64,000 nt of DNA from SXOA01 sp051004015 (GTDB lineage Bacteria; Planctomycetota; Planctomycetia; Pirellulales; Pirellulaceae): contig JBPCKT010000084.1 of assembly GCA_051004015.1 (NCBI GenBank), forward strand, positions 1 through 64,000, written 5' to 3'. The position numbers were made by a program, and so were the translations under genes. The notes under the pieces were generated by a model. It saw nothing but the letters and a program-made list of their open reading frames with translations, ran no database searches and was not told where the DNA came from. Of the stretch, positions 18,279 through 27,940 are shown piece after piece (position 1 is the stretch's first letter; each line of letters begins with the position of its first letter).

Positions 18279-20162
18279 TTACGGGAGTTCATCATCGGAT
18301 GGGACTGGCTTCAGCACAACGGCTGCCTCGCCGGGGATCCGCCAGCCGGCGTAGGCTTCCACGGATGGCGTTCCGCAACCGCCATACCGCAAGTCTTCGC
18401 TCGACCAAAGTACTTGCCACGCCATGCCTTCCGGTGGCGCGATCAGCGGCTCGGGAATCGGTTCCAGATGCAGATCGCGCCCCAGGTTCACAATCAGTAA
18501 CCGGTCCAAAGAGCCATCCATCAAAAACCGCAGCATAAAGCAGCGGTCGGAAAGCACTGCTCCATCCACACCGCGATATCGCTGCGCGCGGAAGGCCTCG
18601 TCTTCACGCCGCAGGCGAAGCAGGTCGCGGTGCAGGTCGTAGATTTTCTGATGCCGCTGGCGGTCGGCGAAATCCAGCTTGCAGCGCTCAAAGGTGGCGA
18701 GTGCCGCCGGGTCTGGAATCTGGGCTTGAATTTCGGGACGGGCGAGCGCCGGAAACTGCTTGAGAAAATCCGCGCGTCCCTTGCGGACCAACTTCGCCAG
18801 CTCCGGGTTATGATCCGCGAAATAGAGAAACGGGGTCGATGCCGCGAATTCCTGCCCCATGAAAAGCATGGGGGTGCCCGGCCCCAGCAAGTACAGCGCG
18901 GTCATGGCCCTTAATTTGCCCGGACTGGTCAATTCCTGAATTCGCTCCCCGTGGGCGGAGTTGGCGACCTGGTCGTGGTTCTGAATGAAGTTGATGAACT
19001 GCGCCGGCTGCAGGTCCAGGGCCGGGCGGCCGCGGCGCATTTCCTGCCAGGAATAGCGTTGTCCCTGGTAGAGATAGCCCCACTTCATCGCGGACACGAA
19101 TTCCTGCGGATGGCCGAGATAGTCAGTGTAGTAAGCGTCGTTATGGCCGGTCAGCGCCACGACAGCAGCATGATGGAAATCGTCATTCCACAGTCCATCC
19201 AGACCATAGCCTTTTTTCTCAATCGGCCGCACAAGCTCCGCATGCTGACGCTCGTTCTCCGAGACGATGATAATCTCCCGCCCCTTCGCGGCTGCGCGGG
19301 CCCGCTTGCCGACCAGCGTCAGGATATGTTCCTTCGACGTATCGAAAATCTGCTGGGTCGCGTCCATCCGCAGGCCGTCCAGGTGATACTCATCAATCCA
19401 GTACGCGGCATTGGTGGCAAAAAACTCGCGGACGGGTCCGGCGTGCTCGGCATCGAAGTTGATCGCCTCCCCCCATTCATTCTCGTACTTCGCGGAAAAG
19501 TAGTGCTCGGCAAACTCCCGCAGATAGTTTCCATCGGGGCCGATGTGGTTGTAGACGACGTCCAAAATCACCCCGACGCTCAGCTTGTGTGCGGCATCGA
19601 CGAAGCGGCGAAAGTCATCCGGCTGGCCATAGACGCGGTACGGCGCAAACATGTTCACGCCGTCATATCCCCAGCCGAAGTTGCCGGGAAAATCGGCGAT
19701 GGGCATGATCTCTATTGTCGTCACGCCGAGTTCCGCGAGGGCGGGAAGCTCCCTCACCGCGGCTTCCCAGGTCCCCTCCTTGGTGAACGTCCCGACATGC
19801 ATTTCGTAAATGACCTGGCCGGGGAGCCCGCGGCCTTTCCAGTGTCCGTCCTGCCACCGATAAGCCTGGGGGTCCACAATCTGCGAAGGTCCATGCGGAC
19901 CTTGGGGCTGAAAACGCGACGCAGGATCCGCGAAGACCTTCTCCCCGCCGTCCAGCCGAAAGCCGTAGAAGTTGTCGGCGCGGGCAGCGGCAAATAGCCC
20001 GGAAAAATAGCCGTGCTGCTCTGGCTCCAAGAGAAGCGAATTGCGCTGAGTTTCGCCCAGGACGACTTCCACCACTTTGCGAGAGGGCGCCCAGACGCGA
20101 AAGTGGACGCCGAGGTCGCCGAAGATTTCAGCTCCGATGGGATATTTGCGGGAGATACTCAT
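18279..20162 (-). CDS. treZ: Malto-oligosyltrehalose trehalohydrolase
   Basis: About 627 residues. An N-terminal CBM48/E-set domain (GVHFRVWAPSRKVVEVVL) precedes a GH13 barrel: DVVYNHIGPDGNYL, GLRMDATQQI with the nucleophile Asp, IIIVSENERQ with the acid Glu, and FIQNHDQVAN. TreZ cleaves trehalose from maltooligosyl-trehalose made by TreY, which is not in this window. I chose the Met that begins MSISRKYPIG; a Met 16 codons upstream is possible. Confidence 0.92.
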   Translation of the reverse strand: MSISRKYPIGAEIFGDLGVHFRVWAPSRKVVEVVLGETQRNSLLLEPEQHGYFSGLFAAARADNFYGFRLDGGEKVFADPASRFQPQGPHGPSQIVDPQAYRWQDGHWKGRGLPGQVIYEMHVGTFTKEGTWEAAVRELPALAELGVTTIEIMPIADFPGNFGWGYDGVNMFAPYRVYGQPDDFRRFVDAAHKLSVGVILDVVYNHIGPDGNYLREFAEHYFSAKYENEWGEAINFDAEHAGPVREFFATNAAYWIDEYHLDGLRMDATQQIFDTSKEHILTLVGKRARAAAKGREIIIVSENERQHAELVRPIEKKGYGLDGLWNDDFHHAAVVALTGHNDAYYTDYLGHPQEFVSAMKWGYLYQGQRYSWQEMRRGRPALDLQPAQFINFIQNHDQVANSAHGERIQELTSPGKLRAMTALYLLGPGTPMLFMGQEFAASTPFLYFADHNPELAKLVRKGRADFLKQFPALARPEIQAQIPDPAALATFERCKLDFADRQRHQKIYDLHRDLLRLRREDEAFRAQRYRGVDGAVLSDRCFMLRFLMDGSLDRLLIVNLGRDLHLEPIPEPLIAPPEGMAWQVLWSSEDLRYGGCGTPSVEAYAGWRIPGEAAVVLKPVPSDDELP

Positions 20163-20478
20163 GGGGTTCGCGGTGATTGTGCAAAGGTTATGCCGTCTGT
20201 TCCTGGCCATTGCATACTACAGCGCAAGGTCAGTCTGCTTGCACAACCAGTTGCGCAAGCTGCGGAATATTCCCTACCGCTGTAACATTCCAGCCTGCAG
20301 TGGACCCCCTTCTGTGGACCAGGGGTGGACTACGTTTGTATGTAAATGTGTGTACTAGCCCGCGAGACCCCTCCCAGGTTTCGCGCGGCGGGTGAACTAG
20401 TGTTATTGTTAAGACTTAATAGACGATTAAGTATTTAATGCGTACAAATTCTAGTGAAAGTGTGCCTCATTAGCCGGC

Positions 20479-20606
20479 CTAATGCTGGACCCCGCGGTGC
20501 ACTTCCGCGGGCGCGCGGTTCCCCAGCGCCTGGTGCGGTCGCTCGTGGCAGTAAAACGTAAAGTCGGTCGGTTGTTGGCGGAGGAAACGAGCGAGCAAGA
20601 CGGTTC
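20479..20606 (-). pseudogene. IS3-family transposase C-terminal fragment
   Basis: A minus-strand frame of about 41 codons reads VLLARFLRQQPTDFTF, YCHERPHQALGNRAPAEVH and ends VQH-stop. The HERPHQALGNRxPAEV signature is the conserved C-terminal end of IS3-group integrase-core transposases. The rest of the gene and any terminal inverted repeats are missing, so this is a decayed insertion remnant. It borders a TAGGCTTCCAGCC palindrome directly. Confidence 0.7.
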
Positions 20607-20607
20607 T

Positions 20608-20631
20608 GGGCAGGCTGGAAGCCTACCCCAC
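20608..20631. repeat. Dispersed palindrome, TAGGCTTCCAGCC family, second copy
   Basis: Inverted repeat with arms GGGCAGGC / GCCTACCCC, matching 7444-7469. It abuts the IS3 fragment. Confidence 0.65.
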
Positions 20632-20672
20632 CACGCTCCGGTTGTCTAAGAACAGGGCAAGGCAGAATGCTC

Positions 20673-23486
20673 TCAGAACGGCGCGTCCACGTCCGAGTCG
20701 TCAATCGGCCCTTCGGCTGCCGCGACGCCAGCGGCCTCTTTTGCCCCCTTCGCCGGCTTCCTTTTGACGGCCTTTTTCTTGGGTGCTTCGCTCGCACCGT
20801 TTTCGCCGACGGGTGCCTTGGCTTTGGCCGCTTTCTTGGTGCGGGCCGCTTTGGGTGCGGCGGCGCGGGGCGGTTTGCGACGGCTCTTTTTGCTGGGACC
20901 GCGGGCGGCACGTTCCGCGAGCAGGTTGAGGGCGTCGTCGAAAGTGAGCGCCTCCGGGGTGACGTCCTTGGGGACCGTTGCGTTGGTCTCGCCGTCGGTC
21001 ACATAGTTGCCGTACTTCCCTTCCAGCAGTTTCACCGGCTGTTTGGTGACGGGGGAGGCTTCGAAGGTTTTGAGCGGGTCCTTCGGCGCGGCCCGGCCAC
21101 GGCCGCGCTGCTTGGGCTGCGCGAGCAGATCGAGCGCCTGCTGCAAGGTGACTTCGACCGGGGAAAGCTCCTTGGGGAGCGAGCGAAAGTCATTCCCCCA
21201 ACGGATATAAGGCCCGTAACGGCCGTTCGCCGCCAGCACCGGCTGCTGATCGACCGGATGTTCGCCGAGGGTCCGCGGCAACGAAAGCAACTGGAGCGCA
21301 ATATCAAATGTCACATCCGCCGGCTTCATCCCTGGCAGCAGCGAGGCATTCTTCGGCTTCTCTTCATCCTCCATCGTCCCCCGCGTGACATAGGGACCAA
21401 ATCGCCCTTGCTTGAGGAAGACCGGCTTGTGCGTATCGGGGTCAACCCCCAGCGGCTCGTCGGCCTTGCTGGAGGCGGCGAGCATCTCCAGGGCGCGGGC
21501 CATCGTCATTTCGTCGGGCGGCATGTCCTGCAGGATGCTCGCCTTGCGGGTCCCCTGTTCAATGAACGGCCCGAATTTGCCGACCCGGACGAAGACCTCC
21601 TCACGGTGCGGTCCTTCCTTGGGCAAGCCCAGCGAAAACCGTCCCATCTCCCGCGGGTCAATTTCCAGAATCTTCGCGTCGAGCTGCGGCTTGAGCCCTT
21701 CGGCTCCGGCGACCTTGTCGTTGCCAAAGTAAAAATCGTTCAGGTATTCGACCCAGCCCTGTTCATGCCGGCTGATGGCATCGAGCAGGTCTTCCATCTG
21801 AGCGGTGAACTGATAATCCACCAGCTTGGTGAGATGCATTTCCAGCAGGCGAATTACGGAGAAGGCCGTCCACGTCGGAACCAGGGCCGTTCCCTTTTTG
21901 AAGACGTATTGCCGGGCGAGAATGGTGTCGAGGATCGAAGCGTACGTGCTCGGCCTTCCGATTCCCTTGGCTTCCAACTCCTTCGTCAAAGCCGCTTCGC
22001 TGAACCGGGCCGGCGGCTGCGTGGTGTGCCCCTTCGGCGTCAAGTCGCGAACGGAAATGGGATCCCCCACCTTCACAGCCGGCAGCAGGCGCTCCTGATT
22101 GGCGAGCTCGGCTTCGGGATCATCGGAGCCCTCGACATAGGCCCGCAGATAGCCGGGGAATTCAATCGTCTTGCCGGTGACCTGGAAAATCGCGCCGCCC
22201 CCTTCGACTTGCAACGTAATCGTCTGTCCGCGGGCGTCCACCATCTGGCTGGCGATCGTCCGTTTCCAGATCAGCTCAAACAAGCGAAACTGGTCGTAGT
22301 TGAGCTCGCTCCGGAGGGTCTCCGGCACCTTGAACGGATGGCCGGCAGGGCGGATGGCTTCGTGAGCTTCCTGGGCGTTCTTCACTTTAGATTTGTAGAC
22401 CCGCGGCGAGTCCGGCAGGAACTGATCGCCGTATTCGGTGCGAACTAGCTCGCGGGCCGCATCGATGGCGACCTGGGCCAGGTTCGTCGAGTCCGTTCGC
22501 ATGTAAGTGATGTAGCCGTTTTCATACAGGCTCTGGGCCACGTCCATCGTGCGGCGGGCCGTGAAGCCGAGTTTACGGTTGGCCTCCTGTTGCATCGTGC
22601 TCGTCGTGAACGGCTCTGCCGGGCGGCTAGTATAGGGGCGTTCTTCCAGGCTGCTGACTTTGAACTTCGCGGCCCGCAATCGCTCGAGCAGGCTGTTCGT
22701 CCCCGCTTCGTCCAGCAGCAAGAGCTGCGGATCTTTGATCGCGCCGGTGGTCGAATCAAAGTCCTTGCCGGAGGGAATCTTGCGGCCGCCGACGGAGACG
22801 AGCTCCGCGTCGAACTCCTTGGCCTCGCTGGTGGCGAACTTCGCCAGCAAATCCCACCAGCTCGCCGCGACGAACGCCATCCGCGCCCGCTCCCGCTCCA
22901 CAATCAGACGGACAGCCACGCTTTGCACGCGCCCGGCGGAGAGCTTTGGCCCCACCTTCCGCCAGAGAAGCTGCGAGACCTCATATCCGAACAGCCGGTC
23001 CAGGATGCGGCGCGTTTCCTGGGCCCGCACCAAGTCCTGATCAATGTCGCGGGGATTGGCAAGGGCCTCGTGAATGGCTTCGTCCGTGATTTCATGGAAT
23101 ACCAGCCGCTTGATGGGTACTTTAGGACGCAGAACCTCCACCAGGTGCCAACTGATGGCCTCTCCTTCGCGGTCTTCGTCCGTCGCCAGATAGAGTTGAT
23201 CGACGTCTTTGAGCAGGGCTTTGAGCTTGGCGACTTGCTGCTTTTTTCCGGGCGGAATGATGTAGACCGGCGTGAAGTTGTCGTCCACGTTGACGCCGAG
23301 ATAGGCCCATTTCTCCTTCTTGAACTCCGCGGGCATTTCCTTGGAGCCCTGCGGCAGGTCCCGGATATGGCCGATGCTGGCTTCCACGGTATAGCCGCGG
23401 CCCAGGAACTTGGAAATCGTGCGGGCTTTTGCCGGCGACTCCACAATTACCAGGGATTTGCCGCTGCTGCTTGCTCGTTTGGCCAT
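20673..23486 (-). CDS. topA: DNA topoisomerase I
   Basis: 937 residues from the Met that begins MAKRASSSGK. TOPRIM domain: SLVIVESPAKARTISKFLG and LATDEDREGEAISWHL. Type IA core with the active-site Tyr in ENGYITYMRTDS. The C-terminus has repeated GRFGPYVTRG / GRYGPYIRWG / GKYGNYVTDG units (topoisomerase C-terminal repeats without zinc-finger cysteines). A Lys/Ala/Pro-rich tail ends the protein. It relaxes negative supercoils. The frame extends 33 codons upstream without support. Confidence 0.95.
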   Translation of the reverse strand: MAKRASSSGKSLVIVESPAKARTISKFLGRGYTVEASIGHIRDLPQGSKEMPAEFKKEKWAYLGVNVDDNFTPVYIIPPGKKQQVAKLKALLKDVDQLYLATDEDREGEAISWHLVEVLRPKVPIKRLVFHEITDEAIHEALANPRDIDQDLVRAQETRRILDRLFGYEVSQLLWRKVGPKLSAGRVQSVAVRLIVERERARMAFVAASWWDLLAKFATSEAKEFDAELVSVGGRKIPSGKDFDSTTGAIKDPQLLLLDEAGTNSLLERLRAAKFKVSSLEERPYTSRPAEPFTTSTMQQEANRKLGFTARRTMDVAQSLYENGYITYMRTDSTNLAQVAIDAARELVRTEYGDQFLPDSPRVYKSKVKNAQEAHEAIRPAGHPFKVPETLRSELNYDQFRLFELIWKRTIASQMVDARGQTITLQVEGGGAIFQVTGKTIEFPGYLRAYVEGSDDPEAELANQERLLPAVKVGDPISVRDLTPKGHTTQPPARFSEAALTKELEAKGIGRPSTYASILDTILARQYVFKKGTALVPTWTAFSVIRLLEMHLTKLVDYQFTAQMEDLLDAISRHEQGWVEYLNDFYFGNDKVAGAEGLKPQLDAKILEIDPREMGRFSLGLPKEGPHREEVFVRVGKFGPFIEQGTRKASILQDMPPDEMTMARALEMLAASSKADEPLGVDPDTHKPVFLKQGRFGPYVTRGTMEDEEKPKNASLLPGMKPADVTFDIALQLLSLPRTLGEHPVDQQPVLAANGRYGPYIRWGNDFRSLPKELSPVEVTLQQALDLLAQPKQRGRGRAAPKDPLKTFEASPVTKQPVKLLEGKYGNYVTDGETNATVPKDVTPEALTFDDALNLLAERAARGPSKKSRRKPPRAAAPKAARTKKAAKAKAPVGENGASEAPKKKAVKRKPAKGAKEAAGVAAAEGPIDDSDVDAPF

Positions 23487-23925
23487 CCGAGGGGGACCTG
23501 TGCTTTCCAAGGACGCTGTGTTTTGGTTGAGAACAATCGGGGGACGTGAACGTGTCAGTGCTTTATCAGGTTCCGTTCGGTGCAAACCTGAAGCCGGTCG
23601 TTCCCGGCTGGCTCAGCCGTTACAGGCTTTGCTGCCGTCACTGGCGATTCCTACGGCCTTTGCCGTCCAGGTGTCAAGCGGTCTGAAACGGAAAGGCGGC
23701 CTGTTATGCCGGCGAATGCCATCGAGCTGTTGCCATGTTCGAGCGGCCTGGCGACCACCCTAGCCCCTGATTGGCATTGAATTTACGTCGCTTGTCCCTA
23801 CAATTTGACAGTCTAGGGCCGCGCGATCTTCCTGGCCCGCGAAATCCAGCCCGCAAATTCCATAAAATCCCGCCGCGCGAACCAGACGGTTCAGCCGCGC
23901 GGCTCATTTCAAGGTTCCGTCCACG
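23487..23925. other. Divergent intergenic region, no gene seen
   Basis: About 440 bp between divergently transcribed topA and the large membrane-anchored protein. It probably holds both promoters, but I could not assign hexamers. Short frames through it are shadows without ribosome sites. Confidence 0.5.
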
Positions 23926-26289
23926 ATGGCAACTCCTATTATCAGCACGCTCCGCCGCAACCAAGGCTATGTCCTGGCCGTGATGGGGGTCGTGCTCATT
24001 ATCACCTGGGTCATCGGCCCTGTCGCCGTCGACTATTTCGGCGGCGCTTCCCGCGGCCGCCAGCAGGCCGAACCGCCCGTCGTGCAGTGGAATAAAGGGG
24101 GCACGCCGCAGTTCCTCACCAAAGACGACCTGGTCTATCTGCGACAGGAGCACATGGCGGTGCTGGATTTCGTGAATCGCGTGGTCAAGAAGGCGATGGA
24201 CAGGGGCTTAACTCCGCAAGCTCCCGGACTCAATGTCAGCCCTAATCAGCGCGGGGATATTTCACTCGGCCTGCCCATGGATAGCAGCGAGGCCACTGTC
24301 GTTAACATCCAACTGTTCGCGGAGCGCGGTCGCGAGCTGGGTGTGCGCGTCGATAAGCCGGCGATGATGGCCTATCTGAGAGGCCTCAGCGGCTTCAGCG
24401 AGGATAAAGAAGGGGACTTCCTGGAACTCGCGAAGGAGACCGTGGACGATGCGGTCAAGAGCGGCCAGGTGATCAGCGTGGATACTTTGCTGGCCGCTTT
24501 GCGGAAGGAACTGACTGCCCAGCAGGCGCAATACATGTTTGCAGTCAGCGTGACCAATGTCTCCACCGGAGAATTGTGGGACTACCACAAGCAACTGAAC
24601 CTGCGGTACAAGATCGAGGCCTATCCGATTGACGTGGAAAAGCTCAAGGCCAGCTTCAAAGTGGCGGACGCCAAGCCCGAAGAGCTGATGGCCCTGTTCA
24701 ACAAGGGGAAGGACCGCGTGCCCGACCCGGAGACGCCGGAGCCCGGGTTCAAAATCCCGCACCGCATCGCGTTTGGCTACTGCACGGTGGACTTTGAGGT
24801 ATTCCTGCAGATCGCCAAGAAGAATGTGCCGGAAGCCAAGGCACTGGAGAGGTATGAGAAAGGGATCGCCCAGGGAGGTTTCCGCAAGCCACCGCTGCTG
24901 ATTCCGCCTGGCACCGAGAAGCCGAACGACGTGAAGCCGGGCGATACGAAGCCTGAGGAAACGAAGCCGGGCGAGGAGAAACCGGCTGGGGAAGAAAAGA
25001 AACCTGCCGAGCCAGAAAAGAAGGAAGAGCCCAAGCCCGGCGAGTCCAAGCCTGCGGAAGAGAAGCCGGTGGAAAAGAAGGCATGTGAAGAAGAGCCTGC
25101 GAAACCGGGAGAAGAAAAGCCAGCGGAAGAAAAGGCTCCCGCCAAGGAAGAGAAGAAGCCTGAGCCTGCCAAATCCGAACCGGCTAAGACGGAGCCTGCA
25201 GAGACGGACCCTGCCAAGACACCGGACGCCGCTGCACCTGCCGGCGAAAAGGCCGAAGACCCAGCCAAGACTGAGCCGAAGGAGGAAATCGAGCATCGGA
25301 AATACGAGGAAGTCCGCGATGAAATCCTGACCGAGCTCGCCCAGCCGGAAGCCATGCAGCTTCGCGATGAAGCGGTGCGTAGCGCCATCGACGAATTGCG
25401 GACATATTCCGCCAAGCTCAAGCGGTATGAGGAGAGCAAAAAGGATAAGCTGGCCGATGTGGAAAACCCCGGCGAGTTTCGCCCGGAGGCCTTTGCCAGG
25501 AAGTACAAGTTCGCTTACGGCAAGACCCCTCTTTTCGACGAGCATCAGGCAGCAACGACCGTGCTCGGCCAGAACGCGATGGTGCAAGGAACGCAAGGCT
25601 CGTTCATGTTCTCGCAGTATGCATTTACGTTAGGTCCCAACCTCTACGACCCGCTCGAAGCGTCCTCGGTCGGCGACACGAAGTTCATCCATTGGCGCAT
25701 TGACGACCAGCCGGAGCGGGCAGTCGAGCTGGAACCCAGCGGCAGCCTTCCCCCGGCCATCAAGGCGCAAGTCGAGCAGGCCTGGCTGAAGGAGAAAGCC
25801 TTCGAAGCCGCCAAAAAGCGGGCCGAGGAACTGGTGGCCAAGGCCCAGGGAACCTCCCTGCGGGACCTGGTCGGCAAGGGGGAAGATGCGAAAGTGGTGC
25901 AGCCCGTTCCGTTCTCCATGTTCACCAGCAACGAAGTTCCGCTGATTTTCGGCGGCCGGCCCGAGTTCAGCCAGCCCAACGGCATTCCCATGGCCGGCAA
26001 GGAATTCATGGAAAAGGTCTTCAGCCTGAAACCCGGCGAAGCGGGGGTCGCGGTGGACCAGCCGCATAACGTCGTGTATGCAGTCCGCGTCCTGGGGGAA
26101 CAACCGTCGCTTGAAATCCGGCGGGAGATGTTCGTGACCGCGCTGCAGCGCGGGCAGTTCTCCGATCTCACGGCCTTCGCCAGCCTCGAGAAGCGCGGCG
26201 AAATGCAATCGCTGTTCGACGATCTGGAGAAGCACTTTAGCGTCAAGTGGATGCGGCCGGCCAGCTTTGGCCGTGGCGGAGACGAGTAG
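23926..26289 (+). CDS. Membrane-anchored protein with Lys/Glu/Pro-rich region (possible PpiD/SurA-like)
   Basis: 787 residues. Residues about 14-40 form a single N-terminal membrane anchor (GYVLAVMGVVLIITWVIGPV), leaving most of the protein outside the cytoplasm. A long low-complexity block (about 325-448) is rich in KPxE repeats (KPGEEKPAGEEKKPAEPEKK, quoted once). C-terminal parts resemble chaperone-type foldase regions (ALQRGQFSDLTAFASLEKRG). An N-terminal anchor plus large helical periplasmic part is reminiscent of PpiD/SurA proteins, but no parvulin core is clear. I therefore treat it as uncharacterised. Confidence 0.75.
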   Translation: MATPIISTLRRNQGYVLAVMGVVLIITWVIGPVAVDYFGGASRGRQQAEPPVVQWNKGGTPQFLTKDDLVYLRQEHMAVLDFVNRVVKKAMDRGLTPQAPGLNVSPNQRGDISLGLPMDSSEATVVNIQLFAERGRELGVRVDKPAMMAYLRGLSGFSEDKEGDFLELAKETVDDAVKSGQVISVDTLLAALRKELTAQQAQYMFAVSVTNVSTGELWDYHKQLNLRYKIEAYPIDVEKLKASFKVADAKPEELMALFNKGKDRVPDPETPEPGFKIPHRIAFGYCTVDFEVFLQIAKKNVPEAKALERYEKGIAQGGFRKPPLLIPPGTEKPNDVKPGDTKPEETKPGEEKPAGEEKKPAEPEKKEEPKPGESKPAEEKPVEKKACEEEPAKPGEEKPAEEKAPAKEEKKPEPAKSEPAKTEPAETDPAKTPDAAAPAGEKAEDPAKTEPKEEIEHRKYEEVRDEILTELAQPEAMQLRDEAVRSAIDELRTYSAKLKRYEESKKDKLADVENPGEFRPEAFARKYKFAYGKTPLFDEHQAATTVLGQNAMVQGTQGSFMFSQYAFTLGPNLYDPLEASSVGDTKFIHWRIDDQPERAVELEPSGSLPPAIKAQVEQAWLKEKAFEAAKKRAEELVAKAQGTSLRDLVGKGEDAKVVQPVPFSMFTSNEVPLIFGGRPEFSQPNGIPMAGKEFMEKVFSLKPGEAGVAVDQPHNVVYAVRVLGEQPSLEIRREMFVTALQRGQFSDLTAFASLEKRGEMQSLFDDLEKHFSVKWMRPASFGRGGDE

Positions 26290-26361
26290 GGCAGAGTATT
26301 CTCTGTTTGTCCCGAGGTTGCCTCGGACGCAGCCTGCCCGCGCGCCCCGCCGTTTCCGCGT

Positions 26362-27603
26362 ATGCCCTACCGTCTGCTACGTTTCGCCTTCAGCAAGAAG
26401 TACCCCGAGCCGCGGATGTTCCGTGAGCCCGGGCGGCTGAAGGACTCGTATGAGGTGGTAATCATCGGCGGCGGCGGACATGGGCTGGGGGCGGCCTATT
26501 ACCTGGCCAAGGATTACGGCATCACAGATGTCGCCGTGATTGAGAAGGGCTATATCGGCGGCGGGAACACGGGCCGGAACACGGCCATCGTCCGCTCGAA
26601 TTATCTCACGGTCGAAGGGGTCAAGTTCTACGACGAGAGCGTGCGGCTGTTCGAGGGGCTGTCGCAGGATTTGGACCTCAATCTGTTCTATTCGCAGCGG
26701 GGGCATTTCACGCTGGCCCACGCGGATAGCACGCTCCGCACCATGCGGTGGCGGGCCGAAGTGAACAAGCACTTGGGGGTCCACAGTTACGTCATCACCC
26801 CCGAGGAAATCCACAAGATTTGCCCCTATATCGACCTGAACTGCGGCGGAGGCGCGCCCATTGTTGGGGCTCTCTATCACCCGCCCGGCTCCGTCGTGCG
26901 GCACGATGCGGTCGCCTGGGGATATGCCAAAGGAGCCGACCGCCGCGGCGTGGAAATCCATCAAAAGACGACCGTCACCGGGATTGAACTGAAGGACCAG
27001 CGGGTCGTCGGCGTGCAGACCGACAAGGGGTTCATCAAGACCAAGAAAGTGCTCTGTGCGGTGGCCGGGTACACGCCGCGGATCACGCGAATGGTCGGCC
27101 TCCGCACTCCCCTCGTCATCCAGCCGCTGCAGGCCTGCGTCAGCGAACCCCTCAAGCCGTGGCTGGACAACATTGTCGTGTCCGCCAATCTGCACCTCTA
27201 CGTTAGCCAGTCCTCCCGCGGGGAGTTGGTGATGGGGGCCTCGCTCGACCCTTACGAATTGCACTCGGAGCGCAGCACCCTCGATTTCGTGGAAGGGCTG
27301 GCCGATCATCTGCTGGACCTGTTTCCGTTCCTTTCGGATATCAAGGTCAACCGCCAGTGGGCCGGCATGTCCGACATGACGCCCGACTATTCGCCCATCA
27401 TGGGTACGACGCCGGTGGAAGGCTTCTACCTCGACGCCGGCTGGGGGACCTGGGGCTTCAAGGCCACGCCGGTCTGCGGCACGACGATGGCGTTCACCGT
27501 GGCGAAGAACAAGAATCACGAATTGATTGAAGCGTTCAACCTGGACCGGTTTAAGAACTTTTCGCTGGTGGGAGAGAAAGGAGCGGCCTCGGTGGGGCAC
27601 TAG
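26362..27603 (+). CDS. mgdA: N-methylglutamate dehydrogenase subunit A (sarcosine oxidase beta-like FAD protein)
   Basis: 413 residues. The dinucleotide-binding motif VVIIGGGGHGLGAAYYLAK lies at about 32-50, and IGGGNTGRNTAIVRSNYL matches the sarcosine oxidase beta subunit. Later motifs are RQWAGMSDMTPDYSPIMG and GWGTWGFKATPVCG. By itself this would be SoxB. In this operon, with delta, alpha and gamma subunits followed by gmaS and mgsABC, the four-subunit enzyme is best read as N-methylglutamate dehydrogenase. That enzyme oxidises N-methylglutamate to glutamate plus a C1 unit transferred to tetrahydrofolate. Confidence 0.88.
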   Translation: MPYRLLRFAFSKKYPEPRMFREPGRLKDSYEVVIIGGGGHGLGAAYYLAKDYGITDVAVIEKGYIGGGNTGRNTAIVRSNYLTVEGVKFYDESVRLFEGLSQDLDLNLFYSQRGHFTLAHADSTLRTMRWRAEVNKHLGVHSYVITPEEIHKICPYIDLNCGGGAPIVGALYHPPGSVVRHDAVAWGYAKGADRRGVEIHQKTTVTGIELKDQRVVGVQTDKGFIKTKKVLCAVAGYTPRITRMVGLRTPLVIQPLQACVSEPLKPWLDNIVVSANLHLYVSQSSRGELVMGASLDPYELHSERSTLDFVEGLADHLLDLFPFLSDIKVNRQWAGMSDMTPDYSPIMGTTPVEGFYLDAGWGTWGFKATPVCGTTMAFTVAKNKNHELIEAFNLDRFKNFSLVGEKGAASVGH

Positions 27604-27608
27604 AAAAA

Positions 27609-27640
27609 GTAGGATGGGACTCCAGTCCCCGTCCGTCCCC
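27609..27640. repeat. Half copy of the GTAGGATGGGACTCC palindrome
   Basis: GTAGGATGGGACTCCAGTCC followed by a partial complementary arm, 5 bases after the mgdA stop. It is one of four copies in the window. Confidence 0.65.
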
Positions 27641-27658
27641 ATCGCTTCAAAAGTCTCC

Positions 27659-27940
27659 ATGAAACTCCTCCGCTGTCCCATCAACGGCCTCCGCCCGCTC
27701 TCCGAATTCCTCTTCGGTGGCGAGGTCCGCGATATGCCCGCGGCAGGAGCCGCCACGGATGAGCAGTGGGCGGATTACGTCTTCAACCGCCAGGGAGAAC
27801 CGGGGGTGCGGAAGGAATGGTGGTATCACACGGCCAGCGGGACGTGGTTCATCGCGGAGCGAGATAACTTGAACGACGAGTTTGTGAAGACGTATTTGTA
27901 TAGTCGCCCTGCATCGCCGACGGAGACGAAGGCAACATGA
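27659..27940 (+). CDS. mgdB: N-methylglutamate dehydrogenase subunit B (sarcosine oxidase delta-like)
   Basis: 93 residues starting MKLLRCPINGLRPLSEF. The delta subunit is a small zinc-binding protein. Family features present are CPxNG, the YVFxRxN/GEPG region (DYVFNRQGEPGVRKEWWYH) and WFIAERDN. Only one of the usual zinc-binding cysteines is evident (Cys6), so metal binding may be altered. It overlaps mgdC by 4 bp (ATGA), which shows translational coupling. Confidence 0.85.
   Translation: MKLLRCPINGLRPLSEFLFGGEVRDMPAAGAATDEQWADYVFNRQGEPGVRKEWWYHTASGTWFIAERDNLNDEFVKTYLYSRPASPTETKAT

Larger units (their letters stand above)
20163..20672. other. Intergenic region with transposase remnant and palindrome
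   Basis: Between treZ and topA (both minus strand) there is no intact gene. The stretch 20211-20470 is AT-richer than its surroundings, and I see nothing recognisable in it. Positions 20479-20606 carry an IS3-type transposase fragment and 20608-20631 a dispersed palindrome, described separately. Confidence 0.6.

Noticed and set aside
20435..20911. A 158-codon minus-strand frame over the topA tail and IS remnant
   Set aside because: Different frame from both topA and the transposase fragment; composition is a Pro/Arg shadow.
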